Of a stretch of DNA of 64,000 bases, positions 16,134 through 24,951 are shown piece by piece. The notes under the pieces are model-generated. The model ran no database searches. It had not been told where the DNA came from and saw nothing but the letters and a program-made list of their open reading frames with translations. A program made the translations under genes and the position numbers. The stretch lies in contig JAGWOR010000003.1 of assembly GCA_028870845.1 (NCBI GenBank), positions 1 through 64,000 on the forward strand, given 5' to 3'. Within the stretch, counting starts at the first letter, position 1. The number at the start of each line of letters is the position of its first letter. Source of the DNA: Gammaproteobacteria bacterium. GTDB taxonomy: Bacteria; Pseudomonadota; Gammaproteobacteria; Natronospirales; REEB76.

Positions 16134-17482
16134 AAACTGGCCAACGGAATACCTCCAAAGTTCATGACGATGTGGCGATTTTCAGCGCCGGCACCCTGGA
16201 TCGCGCTACATTCTGGAACCGGGTACACGGCTTGAAAAACGTCATACAAGGGCATTCCGGGCGCAGATGGGCCTTGTTATGCGAGGACAGCAGTTGGTTT
16301 GCCGCCGGCTTCATGGCGCTGGCCAATTGCAGACGCCTGATTGTGCTGCCGCAATCGAGCCTCGCCGGGGCTGTCGGCAAAGATCATGAATTTGACCTGA
16401 TACTCAGCGATCACCCGGAAAACTATCCCGGCTTACATTGCATAAACATTCAGGCAACCGGCACCATCGCGGACGGCATGGCCTGCTTTCCAGACGACGA
16501 TGTCCGCGTCGAGTTCCACACATCCGGATCCACCGGCAGCCCAAAGTGCGTGCCCAAGGCATTTGCACAGCTGCGCAACGAAGTGCAAACCCTGGAAAAT
16601 CAATGGGGCGCTTCCCTGGGTCAGGCCGTAATCATCAGTACGGTTCCACATCATCACCTGTATGGACTGCTGTTCAGGGTACTCTGGCCGCTGCTGTCCG
16701 GCCGCCCTTTCCTTGCCTCTGTATGCCTGCATCCGGATGGCTTACGCAATCTGCCAGTTCAGCTGCCAAAGATCATCGTCAGCAGCCCGGCGTTTCTGAG
16801 CCGAATTGATAACTTTTCGGAGTTGCCGCCGGCTGCCGAGGTAGCCGCAGTCTTCAGTTCCGGCGCGCCGTTGCCGGACGAGACTGCCATGAAGTTCGTC
16901 AAAATCTGGGGCCGGAGCGTGACTGAAGTCTACGGCAGTACCGAAACCGGCGGTATCGCCTGGAGGGCCGCATCAGTCGACGGTAAACGCCGGCCATGGC
17001 GGGCTTTTTCAGGCGTAGAACTTGATTTACGCCAGGAGCCGTCCGGCGACAGACTCTGGGTCAAATCACCCTGTACCTGGCAGTCCGGATGGATGGCTAC
17101 CGGCGATCTGGCGCGTATCCATGCGGATGGCGGGCTCGAACTTCTGGGGCGTAGCGACGACGTGATCAAGATCGCCGACAAACGCGTATCCCTCGGTGAA
17201 ATCCGCATTCAGCTGGCCGCTCACACCATGGTGGCTGATGCGCGACTGGTGCTGGTTGCGGGGCGCCGGTCCATTATCGGTGCGGTTGTGATCCTGAATG
17301 CTTCCGGCCAAAGTTTGCTGAAATCCAGCGGAAAAAAGGCGGTGTGTGATGCATTGCGCGCCTGGCTGCGCGAGCGTTATGAACCGGTAATGATTCCCAA
17401 GAAGTGGCGTTTCGTCGACGCCTTTCCCGGCACCGATATGGGCAAGATTGAAAACCAGCGCATGCTGCAATTGTTCACATAG
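16130..17482 (+). CDS. apeH: Acyl-ACP/CoA synthetase (AMP-ligase, ApeH-like)
   Basis: 450 aa member of the adenylate-forming family, starting at the ATG overlapping the previous stop; the open frame continues upstream to 15698 but is shadow. Core motifs are TSGSTGSPK (about 131-139), EVYGSTETGG, TGDLA and GRSDDVIKIADKRVSL. The last places a Lys-containing hinge before a short C-terminal domain. In aryl-polyene synthesis this enzyme activates the aromatic starter acid and loads it on an ACP. The starter should come from the ammonia-lyase at 19528-21075. Confidence 0.88.
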   Translation: MKTGQRNTSKVHDDVAIFSAGTLDRATFWNRVHGLKNVIQGHSGRRWALLCEDSSWFAAGFMALANCRRLIVLPQSSLAGAVGKDHEFDLILSDHPENYPGLHCINIQATGTIADGMACFPDDDVRVEFHTSGSTGSPKCVPKAFAQLRNEVQTLENQWGASLGQAVIISTVPHHHLYGLLFRVLWPLLSGRPFLASVCLHPDGLRNLPVQLPKIIVSSPAFLSRIDNFSELPPAAEVAAVFSSGAPLPDETAMKFVKIWGRSVTEVYGSTETGGIAWRAASVDGKRRPWRAFSGVELDLRQEPSGDRLWVKSPCTWQSGWMATGDLARIHADGGLELLGRSDDVIKIADKRVSLGEIRIQLAAHTMVADARLVLVAGRRSIIGAVVILNASGQSLLKSSGKKAVCDALRAWLRERYEPVMIPKKWRFVDAFPGTDMGKIENQRMLQLFT

Positions 17483-17487
17483 CAGCC

Positions 17488-17838
17488 ATGTTCCAGCCGC
17501 CAACCGTCATCGCCAGGCGTACCAATCAAGATGCTTATGAGCTGGATTTCTTGATTGCGGCCGATCACACCTGCTTTGCCGGCCATTTTCCCGAGCATCC
17601 CATCTTGCCGGGCGTGGTGCAGGTAGGCTGGGCAGTGAACTGCGCTGAAGAACTGCACGGATTCGCCGCGGGCTTGGAAAAGCTCGAGCGCGTTAAATTC
17701 ATGCGTCCGATACTCCCCGGAATGCACGTCACCCTGCGTTTGAGCGTCGATGCCGAGAGCAAAAAAGTGCGTTATGAATACCGGGATGCTACAACCCGTT
17801 ATGCAAGCGGCACGCTGTGTTTCAGGATGACGCCATGA
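17488..17838 (+). CDS. apeI: 3-hydroxyacyl-ACP dehydratase, hot-dog fold (ApeI-like)
   Basis: 116 aa FabZ/FabA-like hot-dog protein. The active-site region AGHFPEHPILPGV includes H33 and is a close match to the FabZ catalytic segment. It would dehydrate the beta-hydroxyacyl-ACP formed by the ketoreductase. In known systems it works with a partner dehydratase (ApeP), which is found here at 26129-26572. Its stop overlaps the next gene as ATGA. Confidence 0.85.
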   Translation: MFQPPTVIARRTNQDAYELDFLIAADHTCFAGHFPEHPILPGVVQVGWAVNCAEELHGFAAGLEKLERVKFMRPILPGMHVTLRLSVDAESKKVRYEYRDATTRYASGTLCFRMTP

Positions 17839-19589
17839 AAGTCAGGGCCTGTGCCGTCATACCTGTTTTCGATCATCATGCATATCTAGAACAGATTGTG
17901 TGCGCCCTGCTCGCTGAGCGTCTCCCCTGCATCCTGGTGGACGACGGAAGCTGTATAACAACCAAACGGGTACTGGTGTCCATCCAGCAACATCACCCGC
18001 AGGTAGATCTGCTCACGCTCCCGGCAAACCAGGGAAAGGGCGCCGCCGTACTCACCGGCCTGGCGCGCGCCGCTGAGTGCGGGTACAGCCATGCATTGCA
18101 GATTGATGCGGATGGTCAGCACAACCTTGCCGACATACCCGCCATTCTGCAACTGGCGCGCCGGCATCCACACTGCCTGATTTCGGGTCTACCGGTGTTT
18201 GACGATTCGATTCCCGCGGTGCGGCTTCATGGGCGCCGCCTGACGAATGCCTTGGCCAAGCTGGAGACACTATCGCTTAAGTTGCGTGACGCCATGTGCG
18301 GTTTCAGGGTGTACCCCGTGGAAGCCATGCTGGCATTGGATCAGCGGGTAAAAATCGGGCGGCGCATGGATTTCGATACCGACTGCATGGTGCGTCTGTA
18401 TTGGGCGGGCATCGAAAGCGAGTTCCTGCCCACCAAAGTGGGCTATCCAAAGGACGGGACGTCGCATTTCCGCATGTTTTCCGACAACACCCGGATGACA
18501 TGGCTGCACATACGCCTGGTGACCGGCATGTTGCTGCGCATGCCGAAGCTGTTGCGCGCGAAAAAATCAACCAAGCAACGGCGCGGCTGGCCGCATATAG
18601 GCGAACGCGGCAGCCTGCTGGGATTGCGGTTTATTGGATTTATTGACCGCACGTTCGGACGCTACGCGAGCCTTTTGGTGCTGTATCCCGTGACCGCGTA
18701 TTTCTTTGTCACGCATCCGCGTGCCAGGCGGGCGTCGCGGCAATTTTTAATTGCGGCTGGTGCTAAAACTTCGCTAGCAAACCGGTTCCGGCATTTCATG
18801 GGTTTTTCCGTCTCCATCCTCGACAAGGTCGCGAGCTGGCACAACCCGAAACGCATCAAGGTGGAGTTCCCGGACCGTGACATCCTGCTTGCCGGCACTG
18901 CACATAAACGGGGCGTGTTATTGCTCACCGCCCACCTTGGAAACATGGAAGTGGCGCGCGCCATATCCGAAATCGACCCGTTATTTCGCTGCACTGCTTT
19001 GGTCTACACAGTCAATTCCCGGAAAGTCAGCGCCATGCTGGAATCGACCAACCCCGCATTCCGGAGACGCATGCTGCAGGTACAAACCATCGGCCCAGAT
19101 ACCGCATTGCTGCTGCGCGAACTGATCGCTGCGGGCGAGGCGGTGGTGTGCATGGGCGACCGTACACCGGTGTCCGCGGACAGTCCGGTTGTCACAGCGG
19201 AATTCCTGGGCCGGCCGGCGGAGTTCGCCATCGGGCCCTACGTGCTGGCACATGTCCTAGAGTGCCCTGTTTACCTGTTCTTCTGTTTGCATCAAGCAGG
19301 CGGCTATCGTATATATTTGGAACCTTTTGCAGATCGCATACGCCTGCCGCGTAACGGCCGATTCGAGGCTGCGGCAATGTGGGCCGGCCGTTTTGCGGGT
19401 CGGCTTGAGCATTATGCAATTCGATTTCCGCTGCAGTGGTACAACTTCTATGATTTCTGGGCGGAAAACGTGACATCATACGATTCACAGCCGAATGCCT
19501 CGCAAACGCGCACAGCCGGGACGCAAGATGGCAAAAGACGGGCCGGAAAAGCACATAACCATCGGTGGACGGAACCTCACCCTGATTGA
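17835..19589 (+). CDS. Glycosyltransferase family 2 / LPLAT acyltransferase fusion
   Basis: 584 aa bifunctional protein. The N-terminal GT2 domain (about 1-230) has CAVIPVFDHH, VDDGS (metal/nucleotide-sugar binding) and QIDADGQH. The C-terminal domain (about 290-560) resembles lipid A type acyltransferases (HtrB/LpxL-like, COG4261) with LTAHLGNMEVAR and GDRTPVSADSP. Together they could glycosylate a lipid anchor and attach an acyl or polyene chain, fitting reports that aryl polyenes are bound to the outer membrane through a sugar-lipid. It overlaps the ammonia-lyase gene at its 3' end by about 60 bases. Confidence 0.87.
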   Translation: MKVRACAVIPVFDHHAYLEQIVCALLAERLPCILVDDGSCITTKRVLVSIQQHHPQVDLLTLPANQGKGAAVLTGLARAAECGYSHALQIDADGQHNLADIPAILQLARRHPHCLISGLPVFDDSIPAVRLHGRRLTNALAKLETLSLKLRDAMCGFRVYPVEAMLALDQRVKIGRRMDFDTDCMVRLYWAGIESEFLPTKVGYPKDGTSHFRMFSDNTRMTWLHIRLVTGMLLRMPKLLRAKKSTKQRRGWPHIGERGSLLGLRFIGFIDRTFGRYASLLVLYPVTAYFFVTHPRARRASRQFLIAAGAKTSLANRFRHFMGFSVSILDKVASWHNPKRIKVEFPDRDILLAGTAHKRGVLLLTAHLGNMEVARAISEIDPLFRCTALVYTVNSRKVSAMLESTNPAFRRRMLQVQTIGPDTALLLRELIAAGEAVVCMGDRTPVSADSPVVTAEFLGRPAEFAIGPYVLAHVLECPVYLFFCLHQAGGYRIYLEPFADRIRLPRNGRFEAAAMWAGRFAGRLEHYAIRFPLQWYNFYDFWAENVTSYDSQPNASQTRTAGTQDGKRRAGKAHNHRWTEPHPD

Positions 19590-21075
19590 GGTGGGCGGAA
19601 TATCCCGTGGCGCGCCATTCAAACTGAACGCTAGTACGGATTTCCGGAAGCGCATCCAGCGTGGCGCCGCATCCCTAACGCAACTAATCGCCGCGGGGCG
19701 GCCGGTATACGGCGTCACCACCGGCTACGGCGATTCCTGCACGGTATCCATTCCCGGCAACGTACTCGAACATTTGCCGGAACACCTGGTGCGTTACCAC
19801 GGCTGCGGCTTGGGCGCATATTTTGACGAGCCCACGACCATTGCGATCATGGCTACACGCCTGAATTGCCTGGCACTGGGCTATTCCGGCGTGCGCATGG
19901 AATTGCTCGAACAGCTGGAAGCGCTGATCCAGCAGCGGGTAATTCCGCTGGTGCCGGAAGAAGGCTCAGTCGGCGCCAGCGGCGACTTGACGCCGCTGTC
20001 TTACGTGGCAGCGGCGATGATCGGTGAACGCGAAGTGCAATATCAAGGACGCGTGATGTCCGCGCGTGCGGCGTTGCAGGCAATCGCACGCGAACCCATC
20101 ACACTCAAGCCCAAGGAAGGCCTGGCCATGATGAATGGCACATCGGTGATGACCGCCCTGGCGTGCCTGGCGTGGGAACGTGCCGAATATCTGGTGCGTC
20201 TGGCTTCACGGATTACCGCCATGTCATGCCTGGCGCTGGGCGGCAATCCCGAACATTTCGAAGCAGGACTGTTTGCGGCAAAACCGCACCGCGGGCCGCA
20301 ACAGGTTGCGGCCTGGATAGCCGCGGACATGCGCGCTTCTGGTCACGAGGATCTGAACCGCATCCAGGATCGCTATTCGATCCGCTGTGCGCCCCACGTG
20401 ATCGGCGTGCTCTCCGATGCGCTCGAGTGGATGCAGCGTGACATCGAGAATGAACTGAACAGCGCTAACGACAACCCGATCATCGATCCCGACACCGGCA
20501 GGCTTTATCACGGCGGCCACTTCTACGGCGGACACATGGCCTTTGTCGCTGACAGCATGAAAACCGCGGTAGCCAATATTGCAGACTTGCTTGACCGGCA
20601 GCTGGCGCTGTTGGTGGACCCACGCTTCAACAACGGCTTGCCGAGCAACCTATCCGCCGCCACCGGCGATCGCGCCAGCTTGAATCACGGTTTCAAGGCC
20701 GTGCAAATCGCGGTGTCCGCGTGGACCGCGGAAGCCTTGAAGCTGACCATGCCCGCGAGCGTGTTTTCACGCTCCACCGAATGCCACAACCAGGACAAAG
20801 TCAGCATGGGGACCATCTCGGCGCGCGATGCCGTGCGCGTACTGGACCTGGTTGAACAGGTGGCGGCAGCCTGCCTTGCCGCCGCATCCCAGGCCCTGGA
20901 AATACGCCGCCGCCAGCATGAACTTCCGGCTGCCGCAACAACCGGTGAGGTCGCGATTATGCGCAACGATGTACTCGGCATCTGCGCGTGCGTGGAGGAA
21001 GACCGTCCGCTGGAACAGGATTTGCGTCACTTATGCGCCGCTTTGAGGCAGCGGCGCTGGAAGCTGTACACCTGA
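19528..21075 (+). CDS. Aromatic amino acid ammonia-lyase (HAL/TAL family, MIO enzyme)
   Basis: 515 aa from the ATG at 19528 with GGGAC upstream; an ATG at 19495 is also in frame. The Ala-Ser-Gly triplet that cyclises to the MIO cofactor is A150-S151-G152 (VGASGDLTPLS), and the catalytic Tyr lies in YGVTTGYG (Y61). The selectivity pair that is Ser-His in HutH reads Y90-H91 here. The enzyme probably deaminates tyrosine (or phenylalanine/histidine) to the cinnamic-type acid used as polyene starter. The hut pathway genes are absent, which supports the biosynthetic role. Confidence 0.88.
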   Translation: MAKDGPEKHITIGGRNLTLIEVGGISRGAPFKLNASTDFRKRIQRGAASLTQLIAAGRPVYGVTTGYGDSCTVSIPGNVLEHLPEHLVRYHGCGLGAYFDEPTTIAIMATRLNCLALGYSGVRMELLEQLEALIQQRVIPLVPEEGSVGASGDLTPLSYVAAAMIGEREVQYQGRVMSARAALQAIAREPITLKPKEGLAMMNGTSVMTALACLAWERAEYLVRLASRITAMSCLALGGNPEHFEAGLFAAKPHRGPQQVAAWIAADMRASGHEDLNRIQDRYSIRCAPHVIGVLSDALEWMQRDIENELNSANDNPIIDPDTGRLYHGGHFYGGHMAFVADSMKTAVANIADLLDRQLALLVDPRFNNGLPSNLSAATGDRASLNHGFKAVQIAVSAWTAEALKLTMPASVFSRSTECHNQDKVSMGTISARDAVRVLDLVEQVAAACLAAASQALEIRRRQHELPAAATTGEVAIMRNDVLGICACVEEDRPLEQDLRHLCAALRQRRWKLYT

Positions 21076-21078
21076 ATC

Positions 21079-21498
21079 ATGAGCAAAGCGCTGCTGACCG
21101 CTGAGGCCACCCTGGAAGTGCCTTTCCAGGACATTGATGCCATGCAAGTTGCATGGCACGGAAATTATCTGCGATATTTTGAAACGGCCCGCACCACGCT
21201 GCTGCGCAGCATAGATTACGATTACCCGCAAATGCTGGCCTCGAATTACCTATGGCCCATCATCGAGGCGCACCTGCGCTTCATAAAACCTTTGCGCTAT
21301 GGGCAGCGCATCCAGGTGAGCGCAGAACTCGTGGAATGGGAAAATCGCATGAAAATCGACTACACAATTCTCGATGCCGGCAGCGGTGACCGCCATACCA
21401 AGGGCTACACCATTCAGTGTGCCCTGGATATGCGCACCCAAGAGTTGCAGCTTGTGAGTCCGGGCGCATTGCGCGATCGGCTCAAGGCCTATTTATGA
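21079..21498 (+). CDS. Acyl-CoA/ACP thioesterase, hot-dog fold (4HBT; ApeK-like)
   Basis: 139 aa with the 4-hydroxybenzoyl-CoA thioesterase pattern DIDAMQVAWHGNYLRYFETAR, where D and H line the active site. It would release or proofread ACP-bound chains. Its stop overlaps the following gene as ATGA, and it starts three bases after the ammonia-lyase stop. A single-domain thioesterase at this position is regular in aryl-polyene clusters. Confidence 0.85.
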   Translation: MSKALLTAEATLEVPFQDIDAMQVAWHGNYLRYFETARTTLLRSIDYDYPQMLASNYLWPIIEAHLRFIKPLRYGQRIQVSAELVEWENRMKIDYTILDAGSGDRHTKGYTIQCALDMRTQELQLVSPGALRDRLKAYL

Positions 21499-22061
21499 AA
21501 CCCCTTGGGTTTGCAGCCGGCGCCCTGTTGGCATGCACTGCGTTGAGCGTGGCGGCGGGGACAGCGATGACTGCCTTGCCCGGTAAATTCAACTCGGCTT
21601 TCATGCAAACCCGCAGCATTCCGGGATTTAAGACCCCGCTGGTCAGTTACGGTATCGTGCATGTGGACGGAGTTCACGGTTTCCGCTGGCAAGTGAATTC
21701 CCCATACCACTATGTATTCCTCATGCAAGGCGACAAGGCCGAGGAACTGCAGCCGGATGGCAGCGTGCGTGAACTCAAGGCTGAAAACACCCCATGGCTG
21801 GAAGCAGTCCAGCATATCTTCATGGCCGCCGTGGCCGGCGACTTGTCGGAATTGCAAAATTACTTCCACCTGGAAATAACCCGGCTCGCAAGCGGACAGC
21901 AAATCAGCATGACCCCCAGAACCAGCGCCATGGCGGCAGCCATCGAAAGCATCCAGTTGATTGAGACCACGCCAGGCCAGCCAAAACAGCTGTTGATCAG
22001 GGAAAAATCCGGCGGCCGCATTGACATTCGCTTTCACCCTGAAAAGCGCAGCGGAACCTGA
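21495..22061 (+). CDS. LolA-like periplasmic carrier protein
   Basis: 188 aa with an N-terminal signal peptide ending near AGTAMA-like residues (about 20-25). The rest is an outer-membrane lipoprotein carrier (LolA/COG2834) like fold, with FMQTRSIPGFKTPLVSYGIV and GFRWQVNSPYHYVFLM. The cluster copy is probably dedicated to moving the lipid-bound polyene across the periplasm rather than bulk lipoproteins. It starts in an ATGA overlap with the thioesterase, and the MMPL gene begins two bases after its stop. Confidence 0.82.
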   Translation: MKPLGFAAGALLACTALSVAAGTAMTALPGKFNSAFMQTRSIPGFKTPLVSYGIVHVDGVHGFRWQVNSPYHYVFLMQGDKAEELQPDGSVRELKAENTPWLEAVQHIFMAAVAGDLSELQNYFHLEITRLASGQQISMTPRTSAMAAAIESIQLIETTPGQPKQLLIREKSGGRIDIRFHPEKRSGT

Positions 22062-22063
22062 CT

Positions 22064-24376
22064 GTGCCGCTGTCCACCGCCGCCAGATGGGCGATCTGGC
22101 TCGCAATCCTGGCGGCAGTTTGCATCCTCGCCTGGATACGCCTGGATGCACGGCAACCGGTCAATACGGACATACTGGCGCTGCTGCCAAAAGCACAGCA
22201 ATCCCCATTAATTGAGGCTGCGAACAGCCGCAGCCGGGAACTATACGCGGATCAGCTGCTGATACTCGTCAGTGGCGCGGATACGCCCGTTACCCGTGAC
22301 GCAGCGCTCGCTGCCGGCAAAGCCGCGTCGGCAGCCGGCCTGCACATGGAAGATACAGGTAAGACCTTTAACCGTCTGCTTCGAGCCTACCAGAAACACC
22401 ATTTTGCCCTGCTGGATGCAGCTCAAATCAATCGCCTGCGGCAGGGGGGCGAAACCGCGTTTGCCAGTGACGTGGCGGCATCCCTGGCAAGCCCGGCAGA
22501 TTTTGCCGGCACCATGCGCAACGACCCAGGCGGCTATCTGGGCCGTTACATCCGGTCATTACCCGGCGCGGGTGCTGGATTCCTGCCGGACGGGCCATTT
22601 CTGACGGCCATGCGCGGCACACAGCGCTACTACCTGCTGCGTTTCAGGCTCACGGGATCCGCATTTTCCCAGGGCACTTCCACCCAGGCCGCAAATGCCG
22701 TGCAGGCAGCCAGGATTGCCGCTGACAACACCTGCAGCAGCTGCGTATTTCTGGCCACCGGCACCGCACTGTACGCAAACGCTTCGCGCATCGAAGCCCA
22801 AAGGGAAATTCAATGGCTGACCCTGGTCTCCACGCTGCTGATCATGGGGATTATTGCGTATGTATTCCGCAGCCTGGCGCCGCACATACTGGCGGCATTG
22901 CAACTGCTCGCCAGTGTGGCCGTGGCCAGCGCGGCGGTAATCATCTGCTTTGGTTCAATACACATTCTGACTCTGGTGGCGGGCACCACCCTGCTGGGTA
23001 TCGCGATTGATTACGCATTTCTGTATTTCGCGGAATACTGGTTTGGCGGGGACACCCCAAAAAACGTCATGCGGCACATGGGTTCGGGCCTGTACCTGGG
23101 ATTGCTGACCGGTATTCTGGGTTTTGCCTTCATGCTGTTCACCGGTTTTCCGGCGCTGGATCAGATCGCGGTATTTTCCATCGCCGGAATGCTGGAAGCT
23201 GGCCTGGTGGTGGTGTTGATCTATCCGGTCACACTCACGAATACCCCCAAAGTCGCGCCGCATGCACTGGTATATTGGCCGCAACGCTTCATACACATGG
23301 CATGCCGGCCCTCCCGCTGGCGATTTTGGCTGCCATTGGTGCTGCTGTTGCTGGCCATGCCCGGATGGCTGCGTTTGCGCGCCAGCGATGATGTCCGCGG
23401 CCTGCAGCACCTGCCACCGCAGCTGGCACAGACCGAGCGTAGCATTCATGAAATTCTGGGTGAATCGCAGCCTTCCGGCTTTTACCTGGTAACCGCCGGA
23501 AACCTGGAAGGGGCACTGATAAAGGAGGAACAGCTGTTCAGCAACATGCGCTCCGCAGATCCAGGTGCAATACCCCTGGGGCTCTCCCGGTTCCTGCCCT
23601 CCATGTCACTGCAAAGGTCAAGCCTTGCGGTATGGAATACTATTCTGGGAAATTCACCGGCGTTATATGCCGCATTTTTACATTATGGCCTGCCGCAGCA
23701 ACTGGCGACGCTGGCGGTAAACGATTGGCATCGCAATCCGCGTCTGCCCTTGACTGCCAACTCCGTTTTTGCTGCCGCACCCGAACTGAGAGATTTCGTA
23801 ATCCCGGCCGGCGGCAATACCGCCTTGATGGCGACCGTCGCCGGGGACACATCCAGTCTCACTCCCGCAATTCTGCAAAAAATTTCCGGTTCGGTTGCCG
23901 GAGTTAGCTATATCCAGCCATTGCAGCAAATCGCAAGCATTTTTCGCAGCATCCGGCTGCGCGCCACCTGGCTCGTGGTGCTTGGTTATCTGCTGATTTC
24001 AATGTTATTGATACTGCGTTATGGACGCCGCGAGGCGATACGTATGCTGTACGCGCCGCTATTTGCACTGGCTGTGACTCTGGGCACTCTCGGTTGGCTG
24101 CATGTACCAGTCACCATTTTCGTGGTGGTCGCGCTGATCTTGATACTCGGGCTGGGACGCGATTATGCAGTGTTTCTGCGCGAAGGCGGGATGCGAAGGA
24201 CCACCGCACTTGCCGTCACGCTGTCCGCCCTCACCACCCTGTGTTCATTCGGGTTGTTGAGCCTGAGCCATATCCCCGCCCTGCACGCCTTTGGTTTAAC
24301 AGCCTTGATCGGCATATTGGCCAGTTATTTAAGTTCGCCGTTGTCCCTGCCTGTTCTCAGTGAGGCTTCGACATGA
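22064..24376 (+). CDS. MMPL-family (RND superfamily) exporter
   Basis: 770 aa with a GTG start two bases after the lolA-like stop. There are two homologous halves, each with one N-terminal span, a large periplasmic domain (about 30-240 and 400-600) and five clustered spans. The pattern GIAIDYAFLYFAEYW is the MMPL TM4-like motif. These proton-driven proteins export lipids and polyketide-lipids (MmpL/COG4258). Sitting between LolA-like and lipoprotein genes, it is the likely inner-membrane exporter of the pigment. Its stop overlaps the next gene as ATGA. Confidence 0.9.
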   Translation: MPLSTAARWAIWLAILAAVCILAWIRLDARQPVNTDILALLPKAQQSPLIEAANSRSRELYADQLLILVSGADTPVTRDAALAAGKAASAAGLHMEDTGKTFNRLLRAYQKHHFALLDAAQINRLRQGGETAFASDVAASLASPADFAGTMRNDPGGYLGRYIRSLPGAGAGFLPDGPFLTAMRGTQRYYLLRFRLTGSAFSQGTSTQAANAVQAARIAADNTCSSCVFLATGTALYANASRIEAQREIQWLTLVSTLLIMGIIAYVFRSLAPHILAALQLLASVAVASAAVIICFGSIHILTLVAGTTLLGIAIDYAFLYFAEYWFGGDTPKNVMRHMGSGLYLGLLTGILGFAFMLFTGFPALDQIAVFSIAGMLEAGLVVVLIYPVTLTNTPKVAPHALVYWPQRFIHMACRPSRWRFWLPLVLLLLAMPGWLRLRASDDVRGLQHLPPQLAQTERSIHEILGESQPSGFYLVTAGNLEGALIKEEQLFSNMRSADPGAIPLGLSRFLPSMSLQRSSLAVWNTILGNSPALYAAFLHYGLPQQLATLAVNDWHRNPRLPLTANSVFAAAPELRDFVIPAGGNTALMATVAGDTSSLTPAILQKISGSVAGVSYIQPLQQIASIFRSIRLRATWLVVLGYLLISMLLILRYGRREAIRMLYAPLFALAVTLGTLGWLHVPVTIFVVVALILILGLGRDYAVFLREGGMRRTTALAVTLSALTTLCSFGLLSLSHIPALHAFGLTALIGILASYLSSPLSLPVLSEAST

Positions 24377-24951
24377 AGCCCGGAATTATCTGTGTGCTGT
24401 TATGCCTGCAGTTAGTGTGCGTCGGCTGCGCTTCTTTGCCTGAAAAAAACTGCCTCTCCATCGGCCGGAACGGAAAATTCTGCCCGCTGGCGCCCGCAGA
24501 ACTCCCCCCGATTCAAGTCGTGGACATGATTGAAATCCGCCACGGCGGACACCAGGAGGTGCTTCTTGGACAGCTACAGACGGATGCCGACGAAATGCGC
24601 TTCGCCGCCACCACCCTGTTTGGCACCAGCCTGTTTTCCATAATTTACGATGGCAAACAAATACGCAGTCTGCCGCCGGATGCCAGCCTGCATGCGGACT
24701 TGCTGGTGGCAATGTTGGAACTGTCACTGGCACCACCCGGAATACTCGAATCTCATCTGTATAATCTTTCACTGCAGGTCCACGCGGACGCCAACAGCCA
24801 GGTCCGTGAACTCTACGAGCAGGGACGACTGGTTGCCCGCATTGCGCTGTCCGGGACCGCCCCCGAGAACATGCATGTAGATGTGCGGCTGACGCCGGAA
24901 AACATCTCGATAAACGTAATACCGGTTTCCGAAAGCAAACGGCAACTATGA
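24373..24951 (+). CDS. DUF3261-type lipoprotein
   Basis: 192 aa with a lipoprotein-like signal peptide: hydrophobic residues 5-18, then VCVGC as an imperfect lipobox. The small beta-rich C-terminal part resembles the DUF3261 lipoproteins that accompany LolA and MMPL genes in aryl-polyene loci. It may accept the polyene-lipid at the outer membrane, by analogy with LolB. It overlaps both neighbours by four bases. Confidence 0.75.
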   Translation: MKPGIICVLLCLQLVCVGCASLPEKNCLSIGRNGKFCPLAPAELPPIQVVDMIEIRHGGHQEVLLGQLQTDADEMRFAATTLFGTSLFSIIYDGKQIRSLPPDASLHADLLVAMLELSLAPPGILESHLYNLSLQVHADANSQVRELYEQGRLVARIALSGTAPENMHVDVRLTPENISINVIPVSESKRQL

